DNA of 37,481 bases from Oscillospiraceae bacterium. Lineage in GTDB: Bacteria; Bacillota; Clostridia; Oscillospirales; Oscillospiraceae. Within the stretch, counting starts at the first letter, position 1. Each line of letters starts with the position of its first letter. Made by a program: the position numbers and the translations under genes. This document shows positions 15,269-23,815 of the stretch, one piece after another. The notes below the pieces were generated by a model, which saw only the letters and a program-made list of their open reading frames with translations, was not told where the DNA came from and did no database searches. The stretch covers positions 1 to 37,481 of the forward strand of contig JAFWTG010000130.1 in the NCBI GenBank assembly GCA_017519005.1, read 5' to 3'.

Positions 15269-16070
15269 GTTCTCCCGCCTTTCGTTCGCATTCCGCGTAC
15301 ATCAGGGTGATCCGCGCGGCCATTTCCCGGCTATAGGTGACCCGCCAGCCGTGCGCTTCCAGAAATTGCAGGTATTCCTGCCCCGTCCACTGATGCTCGA
15401 ATTTGACGCCGGCCAGGCGCAGGACGCCGGACCAGAGCCTGCTGATCCAGGTGCCCTTGTGCTCCACGAAGTTCGGGGCGATCAGCAGCCCGCCCGGCCG
15501 CAGCACCCGGTCGATTTCCGAGAGCACCTGCTCCGGTTCCGGGACGATATGCAGGGCGTTGGCAATCAGAACCGCGTCGAAGCTGTCGCTCTGATAGGGC
15601 AGATTCATGGCGTCGGCAATCTCAAAGCTCAGGTTCTCCGGGCAGCCGCCCTTTTTTGCCTGCGCGATCATGCCTTCGGAGTAGTCCGTGGCGATCATCC
15701 GCTTTGCCGCCGGGGCCACTTGCTTTGCCAGCAGGCCCGGCCCCGTGGCGATCTCCAGGACCTCCTTGTCCCGGACCAGCTCCGGGATACGGTCGTACAT
15801 GAATTCATAGATCTTGTGATCCGCCTGCATCGCCCGCTTATACTAATATTTGATTAAAATGTTAGAAACATTTTAATCCGGCATCCACTTTTTTGTGGAT
15901 GCCGCCCTGGGCAAAGCCCAGGGAAATATGCCGTACAATATCTATTTTTGCAAATCCGTATGGATTTGCCAACCGCGGCACCGCCGCGGTTGATGAAACG
16001 GTTGTTAACCGTTTCATCAAGAAATAGTATTATAGATCGGCGCGTACAGGTCCCAGATTTTCTTCCTCAA
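15252..16070 (-). pseudogene. SAM-dependent methyltransferase gene interrupted by a 187-bp hairpin element
   Basis: The 3' part (15252-15842) encodes a class I methyltransferase with VLEIATGPGLLAKQV (motif I), NALHIVPEPEQVLSEI and RVLRPGGLLIAPN. The 5' part begins at a TTG (16068-16070), 5 bp after the previous stop, with GGGAGG upstream, and reads RKKIWDLYAPIY. It then runs into the hairpin element and stops. TATAA occurs at both borders. Removing the element and one TATAA joins WDLYAPIY directly to KRAMQADHKIY in frame, giving a normal 208-residue protein of the WDxYAPxY family. An internal ATG at 15830 could give a 192-residue form lacking the N-terminal helix. Substrate unknown; it is part of the methyltransferase operon. 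Confidence 0.85.
15843..16029. mobile_element. 187-bp non-autonomous element of six hairpins with 5-bp target duplication
   Basis: It is flanked by TTATA at 15838-15842 and 16030-16034. Hairpins: ATTAAAATGTT-aga (15853-15877), CGGCATCCAC-tttttt (15879-15904), CCCTGGGC-aaa (15905-15923), spacer 15924-15949, GCAAATCC-gtat (15950-15969), CAACCGCGGC-acc (15970-15992) and TGATGAAACGGTT-gtt (15991-16019). All stems listed are perfect. No coding sequence. The 3 + spacer + 3 plan is shared with 4895-5033. Confidence 0.85.
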
Positions 16071-16075
16071 CTGCG

Positions 16076-16852
16076 TCAGTCCTCCCGCAAAACCCGCGTC
16101 GCTTCCGCGTAAAACCGCTCCGGGAACATCAGCAACAGCTCTGCGTGGGCCAGGCCCTTGAACTCCCGGGCAGCCGTCTGCGGATACGCCTTTCGGGTAT
16201 AGGCCAGATCATTCTTTCTGGCCCGCTTCTCTTCCTCACCATACCAGTATTCGATCCGGGTGTCAACGCTCCGGACCGGATTCGGCATGGAATAATTGTT
16301 GGCGGACCAGAAGACGTTATAGATGGTCTTGGGGGAAAAATGATGCTTCTCAAAGTCAAAAATCTTTTTGTAATGGGTCTCCGGGTCTTCATCCTTGGGC
16401 GTCCAGCGCTCCGGCGGCATGGCCAGCTTCATGACGATCATGGATTTTGTGGCCAGCATCACCGTGAGCCAATCCCAGTAAGAGATCAGCCGGCAAATGA
16501 AGCGGGGGTAGGGGTAGGGCGTGATGCCGGCGTCGATGATAGCCATCTCCACAGGAATATCCTCCGTCGCCAGAAAGCGGATCACACTGGCGCCGCCCAT
16601 GGAAACGCCGTACATGGCGTCCAAACGAGAAACGCCTTTCCCGCGCAGCCAGTCTGCCGCTTCCTCCACATACGTTTCGATGGAGAGAAAGGTCGTACCC
16701 TGCTCGTCGTGGCCGTCTGCGATAAACAGATAAACGTGGTAATCTCGCGCCATTTCCTTTGCCGACGCCTCAAAAACCCACCAGGGCTCCGCCGCGCATT
16801 GGAACATGGCGAAGGTCCTCTCGTTTTCGATGCCGAATTCATAGACCTTCAT
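16076..16852 (-). CDS. Alpha/beta hydrolase
   Basis: This 258-residue cytosolic protein has the nucleophile elbow YGVSMGGAS (Ser at about residue 100), a middle cap region with PYPYPRF, RIEYWYGEEE before the acid strand, and GLAHAELLLMFP with the catalytic His. It is likely an esterase or lipase-like enzyme; the substrate is unknown. It starts at 16852, where ATGA overlaps the end of the upstream methyltransferase, and the interrupted methyltransferase starts 5 bp after its stop. The set looks like a tailoring operon for one small molecule (inference). Confidence 0.82.
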   Translation of the reverse strand: MKVYEFGIENERTFAMFQCAAEPWWVFEASAKEMARDYHVYLFIADGHDEQGTTFLSIETYVEEAADWLRGKGVSRLDAMYGVSMGGASVIRFLATEDIPVEMAIIDAGITPYPYPRFICRLISYWDWLTVMLATKSMIVMKLAMPPERWTPKDEDPETHYKKIFDFEKHHFSPKTIYNVFWSANNYSMPNPVRSVDTRIEYWYGEEEKRARKNDLAYTRKAYPQTAAREFKGLAHAELLLMFPERFYAEATRVLRED

Positions 16853-17475
16853 GGTTTCTTTGCCAGCACAGCGATCCAGGGCTTCTCCGGATGGTGCTTG
16901 ATGCGGACTTCTGCAAAACCCGCCGCCCGCAGCGCGGATTCCAGCTGCTCCGCGGTATAACACTTCATGCCGTCGATCAGCTTTTCATATTTGAGCGAGG
17001 TCTCGTCGGTGCCGTCGGATTCGTTGACGATCCAGAAGACGCCGCCGGGCCTGAGGACCCGTGCGACCTGCCCGAAGCAGGCCTCCAGCCCCGGCCAGAA
17101 GTAGACGGTCTCAAAGGCCGTGGCAAGGTCGAAGCGTCCGGCGGAAAACAGCAGCTTGGTGACGTTGCCCTGCTGAACGGCGCAGCGCCCGGCTTCGATC
17201 TGCTTCCGGTTGGTTTTCGCCGCTTTCTCCACGCTGACAGGAGAGTAGTCGATGGCGGTCAGTTTCGCCTGGGGGAATCGCTTTAGCAGCTCGCCAGCGT
17301 TCCGTCCGCCGCCGCAGCCGATTTCCAGGATCTCTTTCGGCTTGTCCGCCGTCAGGACGGACATACCCCAATCCGCCAGCTTGCTGTGGCCGGAGTTCAT
17401 CCCGCCGACCATGAGTTTCCCGAGAAAGCCCTCCGGCTTTCGGGTATGATTGATAAACTTCCGAAACAGTCCCAT
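16849..17475 (-). CDS. Class I SAM-dependent methyltransferase
   Basis: This 208-residue protein has motif I ILEIGCGGGRNA (about residues 49-60), the acidic end of strand 2 AIDYSPVSV, FDLATAFETVYFW for motif IV, and RVLRPGGVFWIVNES, a plan close to the UbiE-like methyltransferase_11 group. It lies 7 bp after the preceding methyltransferase gene and overlaps the hydrolase gene by ATGA. No partner or substrate can be identified from sequence. Confidence 0.87.
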   Translation of the reverse strand: MGLFRKFINHTRKPEGFLGKLMVGGMNSGHSKLADWGMSVLTADKPKEILEIGCGGGRNAGELLKRFPQAKLTAIDYSPVSVEKAAKTNRKQIEAGRCAVQQGNVTKLLFSAGRFDLATAFETVYFWPGLEACFGQVARVLRPGGVFWIVNESDGTDETSLKYEKLIDGMKCYTAEQLESALRAAGFAEVRIKHHPEKPWIAVLAKKP

Positions 17476-17482
17476 CCCTGCC

Positions 17483-18277
17483 TCACTTTCTCCCGACCAG
17501 CAGGGTCGAGCCCGCCAGGTCCAGCCAGGCGGCTTCTTTTTTCTTCATAAACGTGCCGTCGGTGGTGTCGATCAGCTGGACCTCCTCGTAGCCCATACCG
17601 CGCAGCTTTTTTGTGAAGGCCTTCATATCGCCGTGGCGCCGCTCGGACATGATATCGTGGATGGCGAAGCTGCCGCCCTTTTTCAGGGTCCGCAGGGTCT
17701 CCAGCAAGAGGTTTTGCCGGTTCGCCATGGGGATGTTGTGGTAGACGTAGTTGCTGGTCACGGCGTCGAAAGATTCATCCGCAAAGGGCAGCTTCGTCGC
17801 GTCACCCCGCTCAAAGCGGGCGTTCGGCGTCCCTTCTGCCCTTGCGTTTCGCTCGCAGAGCTCCTTGGTGAATACGGCTTTGTAGGCCCCGCTCCAGATG
17901 TCGCAGCCGATCATCTGCGCCTTCGGATTTCGCTTGGCGCAGGCGATGGTCAGGGCGCCGCTGCCGCAGCCCACGTCCAGCCCGATACCGCCTTCCGGAA
18001 GATCCACATTTTTTGCAACGCCTTCCACGATGGTCCTGGAGAGCTTCCGCTTGCCGTCATAGTCAAAGGCCCGGTAGAGCAGCAGCATCCAGACCGCGAG
18101 GCCCAGCAGAAGCAGAGTCATAAGGCCGAGCACGATCGCGCAGACCACCCGGGCCGCCCCGTGCAGGATCAGCCCCGTCGCCCCAAACAGCACGAACAAC
18201 AGCAGGGCCGCTCCCGCACCGGCAAAGAACACGACCACCATCTTCTTCGGTACCCAATTCTGATAATTCGGTTTCAT
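17483..18277 (-). CDS. Membrane-anchored SAM-dependent methyltransferase
   Basis: This 264-residue protein has two N-terminal membrane helices (about residues 12-35 and 40-65) followed by a methyltransferase domain with IGLDVGCGSGALT, GCDIWSG, DAVTSNYVYHN and LKKGGSFAIHD. The start at 18277 is preferred because GAGAGGAAA lies just ahead and the family begins KPNYQNWVPKKM; the frame to 18322 is open but weakly supported. The anchor suggests a lipid or membrane-bound substrate. It follows the DtxR-type regulator by 25 bp. Confidence 0.82.
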   Translation of the reverse strand: MKPNYQNWVPKKMVVVFFAGAGAALLLFVLFGATGLILHGAARVVCAIVLGLMTLLLLGLAVWMLLLYRAFDYDGKRKLSRTIVEGVAKNVDLPEGGIGLDVGCGSGALTIACAKRNPKAQMIGCDIWSGAYKAVFTKELCERNARAEGTPNARFERGDATKLPFADESFDAVTSNYVYHNIPMANRQNLLLETLRTLKKGGSFAIHDIMSERRHGDMKAFTKKLRGMGYEEVQLIDTTDGTFMKKKEAAWLDLAGSTLLVGRK

Positions 18278-18302
18278 GTCGTTTCCTCTCATTCTGAATT
18301 TG

Positions 18303-18677
18303 TTACAGTTCCGTTCCGCCATCCCTGAGTGCTTTCAGCTTCTCATAGGACTCCCGGCTGATGACGTGCTCGATCTGGCAGGCGTCCCGCTTTGCGATTT
18401 CCGGGTCGACGCCGATGGAAACCAATCTGTCCATGATGACGCAGTGCCTCTCATAGATCCGCTCCGCAGTCTCCCGGCCCGCGTCTGTCAGATGAAGCAG
18501 CTTCCCGGCGTCCATTGTCAGGAAACCGCCTTCCCGCAGCTGCCGGATCGCGACGCTCACGCTGGGCTTGGTCACGTTCAGATATTTTGCCACATCCAGT
18601 GAGCGAACTCTCCCGTTTTCCCGTTGGAGAAGGAAGACTGCTTTCAGATAATCCTCTCCGGCTTTTTGCAGCTTCAT
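18303..18677 (-). CDS. DtxR/MntR family metal-dependent regulator (second copy)
   Basis: This 124-residue repressor has an N-terminal winged helix (residues about 1-65, with VAKYLNVTKPSVSVAIRQL) and the metal-binding dimerisation domain (RIYERHCVIMDRL, RDACQIEHVIS), without the C-terminal SH3-like domain. By eye, the metal residues are Asp (EDYL), Cys, Glu and His, a mixture of MntR (Asp) and DtxR (Cys) features, so the metal is uncertain between Mn and Fe. It is the second such regulator here and lies inside the operon it may control. Confidence 0.88.
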   Translation of the reverse strand: MKLQKAGEDYLKAVFLLQRENGRVRSLDVAKYLNVTKPSVSVAIRQLREGGFLTMDAGKLLHLTDAGRETAERIYERHCVIMDRLVSIGVDPEIAKRDACQIEHVISRESYEKLKALRDGGTEL

Positions 18678-18705
18678 GAAATCGCCTCCAGTCCTGATCG
18701 CTGTG

Positions 18706-19566
18706 TTACGCTTTCTTTTTCAGCAGCTCCGTTCTCGCCCGCAGCTCCGTGTCGTCGTCCTCCACGTAGCCGTCGTAAGGCGCGTCCGGGTCGGTATATT
18801 TCTTTGCAAAGGGCTTGCAGAGCTCCGTCCGGTGGGCAAAGACGAAATCCAGGTCGTCGCTCCAGCCCGTGTGTCCGGTGATGACCTTGATGGACTGCGG
18901 TCTCGTGCGGAGCTTTGCTTCCAGCCCTTCCAGAGACCGAACTGCCAGCTTGTTGTCCTCCGCCAGGGTGCTGAGGAAGCTGCAGCCGCCGTCCGCGCCG
19001 AACCAGATGGTGTCGCCGGTGAAAAGGTATTCGTCGTCGATCAGGTAGACCATGTGGCCCCAGGTGTGGCCGGGGACCAGAAGGCACTCGATTTTGATGC
19101 CGTTGATATTCAGGATCTGCCCGTCCTGCAGCAGTACCCGCTTGTTGTCCGTTTTGACCATCGGCAGCCTGTAAAAGCCGTGAAAGACCTTTCGCCGAAC
19201 CTCGCCGGTCAGATAGCGGTTCTCGATCTCGCTGAGATACACCGTTGCGTCCCGGAACAGCAGCTCGCTGTCCCGTTCCAAGGCCCCGACGTGGTCGGTG
19301 TCCTGATGGGTAATCAAGATATGTTGAATGGAAGCCGGATCGATGTCCAGCCAGCCCATCTTCTCCCGCAGGCGCTCGTAGTTGTAGCCGGCGTCGATCA
19401 TGATCGTCGCGCCGTTCTTTGTGTAAAAGAAGATATTTGCGATCCACTCCCGCACGCAGGCGACGCGTTCGTCGATGCGTCCCGTGTTCAGGGGCTTGAA
19501 GATCGCCTTGCCGCGAAAGAGTTTGCTCATGGATTTCCTTTGATGCTCGGAATCCTTTCTTGCCAT
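18706..19566 (-). CDS. Metallo-beta-lactamase-fold hydrolase
   Basis: This 286-residue protein has the MBL metal motif in the form THQDTDHVG (His-x-Asp-x-Asp-His, about residues 94-101), then VPGHTWGH, TGDTIWFG and ITGHTGW, which together provide a binuclear metal site. The replacement of the second motif His by Asp occurs in some MBL subfamilies. The substrate is unknown. The start at 19566 has AGGAGG at 8 bp; longer in-frame extension reads through the ZIP gene in another frame. It sits between the ZIP transporter and the DtxR-type gene. Confidence 0.85.
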   Translation of the reverse strand: MARKDSEHQRKSMSKLFRGKAIFKPLNTGRIDERVACVREWIANIFFYTKNGATIMIDAGYNYERLREKMGWLDIDPASIQHILITHQDTDHVGALERDSELLFRDATVYLSEIENRYLTGEVRRKVFHGFYRLPMVKTDNKRVLLQDGQILNINGIKIECLLVPGHTWGHMVYLIDDEYLFTGDTIWFGADGGCSFLSTLAEDNKLAVRSLEGLEAKLRTRPQSIKVITGHTGWSDDLDFVFAHRTELCKPFAKKYTDPDAPYDGYVEDDDTELRARTELLKKKA

Positions 19567-19577
19567 AAACAGACCTC

Positions 19578-20357
19578 CTAACCCAGCGCCACGTCCAGCG
19601 CCATCATGACGGTAAAGCCAAGGGAAAACAGCAGCACGCCGACATGGGAATGTTCGCCCTGCGCCATGTCGGGGATCAGCTCCTCCACCACGACGTAGAG
19701 CATGGCGCCGGCCGCGAAGCTGAGAAGATACGGCATCGCGGGTACGATCAGCCCCGCTACCAGCACGGTCAGCAGGCCGAAGGCCGGCTCCACTGCCCCG
19801 GAAAGCACGCCGCAGAGGAAAGATTTTCCTTTGCCTGCGCCTTCCGCGTGCAGCGGCATGGAGATGATGGCCCCCTCCGGGAAGTTCTGAATGGCGATGC
19901 CCAAAGCCAGGGCCAGGGCGCCGCCCGCTGTGATCTCGGCGGAGCCGGAGACCAGACCGGCATATACCACGCCCACGGCCATGCCCTCCGGGATGTTGTG
20001 CAGGGTCACGGCCAGGACCAGCATCGTCGTGCGGGCCAGCCTGCTTTTCGGTCCCTCGGCTTTCTTTGCGTTTCGATGCAGATGGGGGATCACGTGGTCC
20101 AGCAGGAGCAGGAACAAAATGCCAAGCCAGAAGCCCGCAAAGGCGGGCAGAAAGGCCCAGCTTCCCATGTGCGCGCACTGCTCCATGGCGGGAATCAACA
20201 GGCTCCAGATGGAAGCCGCCACCATGACCCCCGCCGCGAAGCCGGACAGCGCCTTCTGGACCGTCTGGCTCAGAGCCTTGCGTATCAAGAACACGCACGC
20301 CGCGCCTGCCGCCGTCCCCACGAAGGGGATCAGCAGGCCGATTGCGACCGTATTCAT
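19578..20357 (-). CDS. ZIP family divalent metal transporter
   Basis: This 259-residue membrane protein imports Zn, Fe or Mn. It has about eight helices and the two ZIP metal motifs HNIPEGMAVG (about residue 119) and QNFPEGAIIS (about 156), the latter with Gln in place of the usual His, plus YVVVEELIPDM near the end. The His-containing stretch HVIPHLHRNAKKAEG lies in the variable loop before helix 4. Its start overlaps the stop of the small HMA gene by ATGA, so they are co-translated. It lies in the metal operon downstream of the ABC permease. Confidence 0.9.
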   Translation of the reverse strand: MNTVAIGLLIPFVGTAAGAACVFLIRKALSQTVQKALSGFAAGVMVAASIWSLLIPAMEQCAHMGSWAFLPAFAGFWLGILFLLLLDHVIPHLHRNAKKAEGPKSRLARTTMLVLAVTLHNIPEGMAVGVVYAGLVSGSAEITAGGALALALGIAIQNFPEGAIISMPLHAEGAGKGKSFLCGVLSGAVEPAFGLLTVLVAGLIVPAMPYLLSFAAGAMLYVVVEELIPDMAQGEHSHVGVLLFSLGFTVMMALDVALG

Positions 20358-20614
20358 TTCCTTCCGAACCAGCCTTTCTTTTCATAGGGGCCGGATTCGA
20401 TTCCGAGGCAGGTATAACCCGTCGCGTCAATGGCCGTCTTCAGAGCGTCCAGATCGACAGCCTCCTCCGTCAGAAAGGAGGCCTCCCGTTTGCTTTTGGA
20501 GGCTGTGACCTTCTTCGCTGCGGGTACTGCCTTTCGGATCGTCTCGCAGATGTGCGCTTCGCACATGGCGCACATCATTCCGTCGATTCTGACAACAGTT
20601 TTATACATCTTCAT
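20354..20614 (-). CDS. Small heavy-metal-associated (HMA) domain protein
   Basis: This protein of about 86 residues has an HMA fold with the metal loop GMMCAMCEAH (about residues 10-19), a GMxCxxC copper-chaperone signature, and ends with a basic KKGWFGRK tail. It probably carries or senses a soft metal ion for the linked P-type ATPase, whose own N terminus lacks CxxC. It starts at 20614 (or 20608; AAAGGA upstream fits either) within the last codons of the preceding tiny membrane-protein gene. Confidence 0.82.
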   Translation of the reverse strand: MKMYKTVVRIDGMMCAMCEAHICETIRKAVPAAKKVTASKSKREASFLTEEAVDLDALKTAIDATGYTCLGIESGPYEKKGWFGRK

Positions 20615-20708
20615 TTTTCCTTTCAAGCTGCTTCTTACAGGCGCGCTTTACGCCTTCAATAATCATCAATGTTCCGAGCGTAACAACGGATGCAGCGATC
20701 ATTTCCAT
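20601..20708 (-). CDS. Tiny single-span membrane protein (35 residues)
   Basis: The frame starts at ATG 20708 with AGGGGG about 8 bp upstream and encodes MEMIAASVVTLGTLMIIEG followed by a basic KRACKKQLERKNEDV tail. There is one membrane helix with a cytosolic positive end and one Cys. It overlaps the start of the HMA gene by 14 bp, which suggests translational coupling. Size and position resemble FeoB-associated or transporter-associated peptides, but no family is recognised. Confidence 0.55.
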   Translation of the reverse strand: MEMIAASVVTLGTLMIIEGVKRACKKQLERKNEDV

Positions 20709-20726
20709 GACCTGTTCCCCCTTCTG

Positions 20727-23114
20727 TTATTCCGCAACCTTAAGGGCCTCTACCATGTCGATCTTTTTGTTCTTCCGTGCGACCATCCAGCCGACGAGCA
20801 GCGAGACGCCGAAGGTGAGCAGGATCGAGACGGAATACGTCAGAGGGCCGAGCATCAGCTTCATCTCATATTCGCCCGCAAGCGCCGTCAGCATCCAGTA
20901 GAGCGTCCCGAGTCCCGCCGGAAGGCCGAGGAGCACGCCGATCACGGTCAGCCAGAGATTCTGTGTAATCAAAAGCTTTCCGATCTTTTTGCTTCGGAAG
21001 CCGAGCACCTTCAGCGTGGCAAGCTCCCGGGAACGCTCGATGTAGCTCATGAGCCCGAGGTTATACAGCACCACGATCCCAAGCACTATGGCCGCAATGA
21101 TGAGGATGAACACCATTCCGTCCATGATCGAAACAAAGCTGGAAAAGCTGTCCATGAGCTGCTGCTTGTCCTGCTTGCCGGAGATCAGCTCCGACGGCGG
21201 GATCTCGCTCGAAGCCTTTTCCGTATAAATCGCGGAGACGCTGTATTGGATTCCAAGCTCCTCCGCGCATCGGTCTGTCATCGTAACGCTCTCGGTCATA
21301 ATGGAGCGGTTGTAACCGACGACCTTTACGCGGTAGCTTTCCTCGCTGCCGTAGGGCGAAAACTCGATGGATTCTCCGATTTTCGCCCTGTCCGCAAGCC
21401 GCAGGCAGAGATACACGCCGTCATCCCGCAGATCAATCTCCCTGTTGTCTTCGTCGATCACGCTGAATCGCTTGTGATCGTTGTGAACGATGTCCAACGT
21501 CGCAGTGCGGCCGTCCAAGCTGATACCGGAATAGCTCTCCCAGTCGCCGTCCAGCTCGGTGATCAGCTGCTTTGCCGTTTCCGGATCAGTGTTTTCCACC
21601 AGATTGACCTTCGTCGCGTAGTGTGAGACGCCGTGATCCAGAAGGTCAAGGAAGCCCGCCATCGTGTCGCGCATGCCGAGGCCTCCGACCATGAGGACCA
21701 TGCAGCCGATGATCCCGACGAGCGTCATGGCAAAGCGGCTCTTGTGTCGCATCAGGTCACGGAGATTCCACTTCGCCGCAAAGCCCATTTTCCTGAAGAA
21801 CGGCAGCTTTTCGAGGAAGGATTGCTTCATCTTTTTCGGCGTATAAGGACGCAGCGCGTCCGCCGTGGTCCCGCGAAGCTGTGCGCGGACGGAAAGAAAG
21901 CTGATGAGCGCAAGGAGCAGAATCGTTCCTGCGATCACCGGGTAACAGAATGCGGGCGTCGCAGCGGTCCAGTCCGGCATGTCGAAATAGGTGCCCATCA
22001 TGCCGTTTTCGCTCATGACCAGCTTGCAGACAAAATAGCCGAGCACCGCGCCGAGGGCTGCGCCGACGATCCCGATGAACAGGCCGTAGCAGGAATAGTG
22101 CAGCAGGATTGTCCGGTTCTTGAAGCCCAGGGCTTTCAGAACGCCGATCTGTGTCTTCTCCTTGGTGGCGATCCGGTGCATCGTGGTCACCATGGTCAAA
22201 ACCGCGATGGCCAGGAAGAGCACTGGCAGGATCGATCCCATGGCCTTGCCTTCCTTTGCCTCGCCCATCGCCTCCTGATAAACGACGTGGTCCTCCTTCG
22301 ATACGACCATCACCGTCCTGCCCAGCGCTTCCTTCACGGCATCCTCCAGCTCCGCTTTCTCAAGCTGTGAGAGCAGATTGATCTGCGGGTACGCGCTGTC
22401 GGCTGCCTCAGCGACCATTTCGTCGGTGAGCAAGGCTTCCGCCTGGGTCTGTGCCGCGTCGTCCGACAGGCCGGAAGCCTGCAGCTCGTCAGTTATCGTA
22501 TTCAAAGCCTTTTCCCGCAGAACGGCGTTCAGCTTCGCGGGAGAAAGGCAGGCGTAGCCGAAGGTGTTGAAATCCGGCATGAGCTGATTGCTGTCGGCGA
22601 GACAGATCATGTGCTCGCCGGCCTTGATGAGGCCTGCGACCTCGCAGCTGAGCTCCAGACCCTGGAATTCCAGGGTCAGCGTGTCGCCGAGTCCGATGTC
22701 ATTGAGCCTTGCGAACTTGTCGGACAGCCAGATCCCCTCGCCGGTTTCGTCGTATTCAGCGCCGTCTATCCGCGTGAAGGTCGAGACGGTGTAGTTTTCC
22801 GAAACGTCCACGGCGAGCGCTTTCTTGCTGTTGCCCTTGAGCTCCATATTGACGGAAAGAAACCGCGTGGCCGCGTCCACGCCGTCGATCGAGGCGATTT
22901 TGTCAAGCTCTTCCTTTGTAAAACCGGTTTCCGAATAGAGGCGATAATCCGCGTATTTCGTATCTTCAAAGAAATTCCCGACGTCATATTCGATGGTCTT
23001 CCATTCCATGTTGAAGCCGAGGAAAATACCGATTCCCAGCGTCATCATAATGATCATGGAGAGGAACTGCGCCTTGTAGCTCCAGGCGGTACGGAGCAGT
23101 TTCCGAAAAAGCAT
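20727..23114 (-). CDS. MacB/FtsX-type ABC transporter permease
   Basis: This protein of about 795 residues has the full two-FtsX-domain plan. Helix 1 near residue 20 is followed by a large extracytoplasmic domain (about 45-290), three helices (about 295-420), a second N-terminal helix after the linker at about 465, another extracytoplasmic domain (490-690) and three final helices with RSRELATLKVLGF, the coupling motif. The ATG at 23114 overlaps the ATPase stop (TGATG). Substrates of this class include peptides and lipids. Its place after the metal ATPase suggests envelope-stress or metal-linked efflux (inference). Confidence 0.9.
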   Translation of the reverse strand: MLFRKLLRTAWSYKAQFLSMIIMMTLGIGIFLGFNMEWKTIEYDVGNFFEDTKYADYRLYSETGFTKEELDKIASIDGVDAATRFLSVNMELKGNSKKALAVDVSENYTVSTFTRIDGAEYDETGEGIWLSDKFARLNDIGLGDTLTLEFQGLELSCEVAGLIKAGEHMICLADSNQLMPDFNTFGYACLSPAKLNAVLREKALNTITDELQASGLSDDAAQTQAEALLTDEMVAEAADSAYPQINLLSQLEKAELEDAVKEALGRTVMVVSKEDHVVYQEAMGEAKEGKAMGSILPVLFLAIAVLTMVTTMHRIATKEKTQIGVLKALGFKNRTILLHYSCYGLFIGIVGAALGAVLGYFVCKLVMSENGMMGTYFDMPDWTAATPAFCYPVIAGTILLLALISFLSVRAQLRGTTADALRPYTPKKMKQSFLEKLPFFRKMGFAAKWNLRDLMRHKSRFAMTLVGIIGCMVLMVGGLGMRDTMAGFLDLLDHGVSHYATKVNLVENTDPETAKQLITELDGDWESYSGISLDGRTATLDIVHNDHKRFSVIDEDNREIDLRDDGVYLCLRLADRAKIGESIEFSPYGSEESYRVKVVGYNRSIMTESVTMTDRCAEELGIQYSVSAIYTEKASSEIPPSELISGKQDKQQLMDSFSSFVSIMDGMVFILIIAAIVLGIVVLYNLGLMSYIERSRELATLKVLGFRSKKIGKLLITQNLWLTVIGVLLGLPAGLGTLYWMLTALAGEYEMKLMLGPLTYSVSILLTFGVSLLVGWMVARKNKKIDMVEALKVAE

Positions 23115-23815
23115 CACCACTCCACCTCGTCAGCGGAAAGCGGATTTTCTTGCTCCTCGACGGAGCGGATCTTCCCGTTCTTGACGCGGATCACAACGTC
23201 CGCCATCTTTGCGATGTTCTGATTGTGCGTGACGATGACGATGGTCTTGCCGTCGTTTTTCGCCATATCCAGCAGCAGCTTCAGCACCATTACGCCGGTC
23301 TCGGAATCCAAGGCGCCCGTCGGCTCGTCGCAGAGCAGGATCTTCGGATTCTTGCACAGAGCCCGGGCAATGGAAACCCGCTGCTGTTCGCCGCCGGACA
23401 GCTCCGCCGGGAAATTGTTCCGATGGTCCAGCAGGCCGACCTTGTCGAGCATCTTTTCAGCGTCCAGGGCCTGTTTTGAGATCTCCGAGACCAGCTTGAC
23501 GTTTTCATAGACCGTCAATGTGGGGATCAGGTTGTAAAACTGAAACACAAAGCCCACCGTGGAGGCGCGGTAGTCGGCAAGCTCGTTTTCGGAGAGCTTG
23601 GATATGTCCGCGCCGGAAACGGTGATTGTGCCTTCACTCGGGCTGTCCAGGCCGCCCAGCAGGTTCAAAAGCGTGCTTTTTCCCGCCCCGGAAGGGCCGA
23701 GAATGACGACAAACTTTCCTTCGTCCAGCGTGAAGCTCACGTGGTCCAGCGCCCGCAGCTCATGCTCGCCGCTGGTGTAGATCTTTGATACGTTATTGAA
23801 TCGAACGATTGCCAT
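23114..23815 (-). CDS. MacB/LolD-type ABC transporter ATPase
   Basis: This 233-residue nucleotide-binding subunit has Walker A GPSGAGKST (about residues 37-45), the Q-loop VFQFYNLIPTLTVYENV typical of the MacB/LolD group, signature LSGGEQQR and Walker B ILLCDEPTGALD. It powers the permease encoded immediately downstream. The ATG at 23815 has AAAGGA at 7 bp and lies inside the 3' end of the P-type ATPase gene, so the transporter is co-translated with that pump. Confidence 0.92.
   Translation of the reverse strand: MAIVRFNNVSKIYTSGEHELRALDHVSFTLDEGKFVVILGPSGAGKSTLLNLLGGLDSPSEGTITVSGADISKLSENELADYRASTVGFVFQFYNLIPTLTVYENVKLVSEISKQALDAEKMLDKVGLLDHRNNFPAELSGGEQQRVSIARALCKNPKILLCDEPTGALDSETGVMVLKLLLDMAKNDGKTIVIVTHNQNIAKMADVVIRVKNGKIRSVEEQENPLSADEVEW

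Noticed and set aside
15853-16019. CRISPR array
   Set aside because: The hairpins have different sequences, there is no repeated unit with constant spacers, and no cas genes are nearby.
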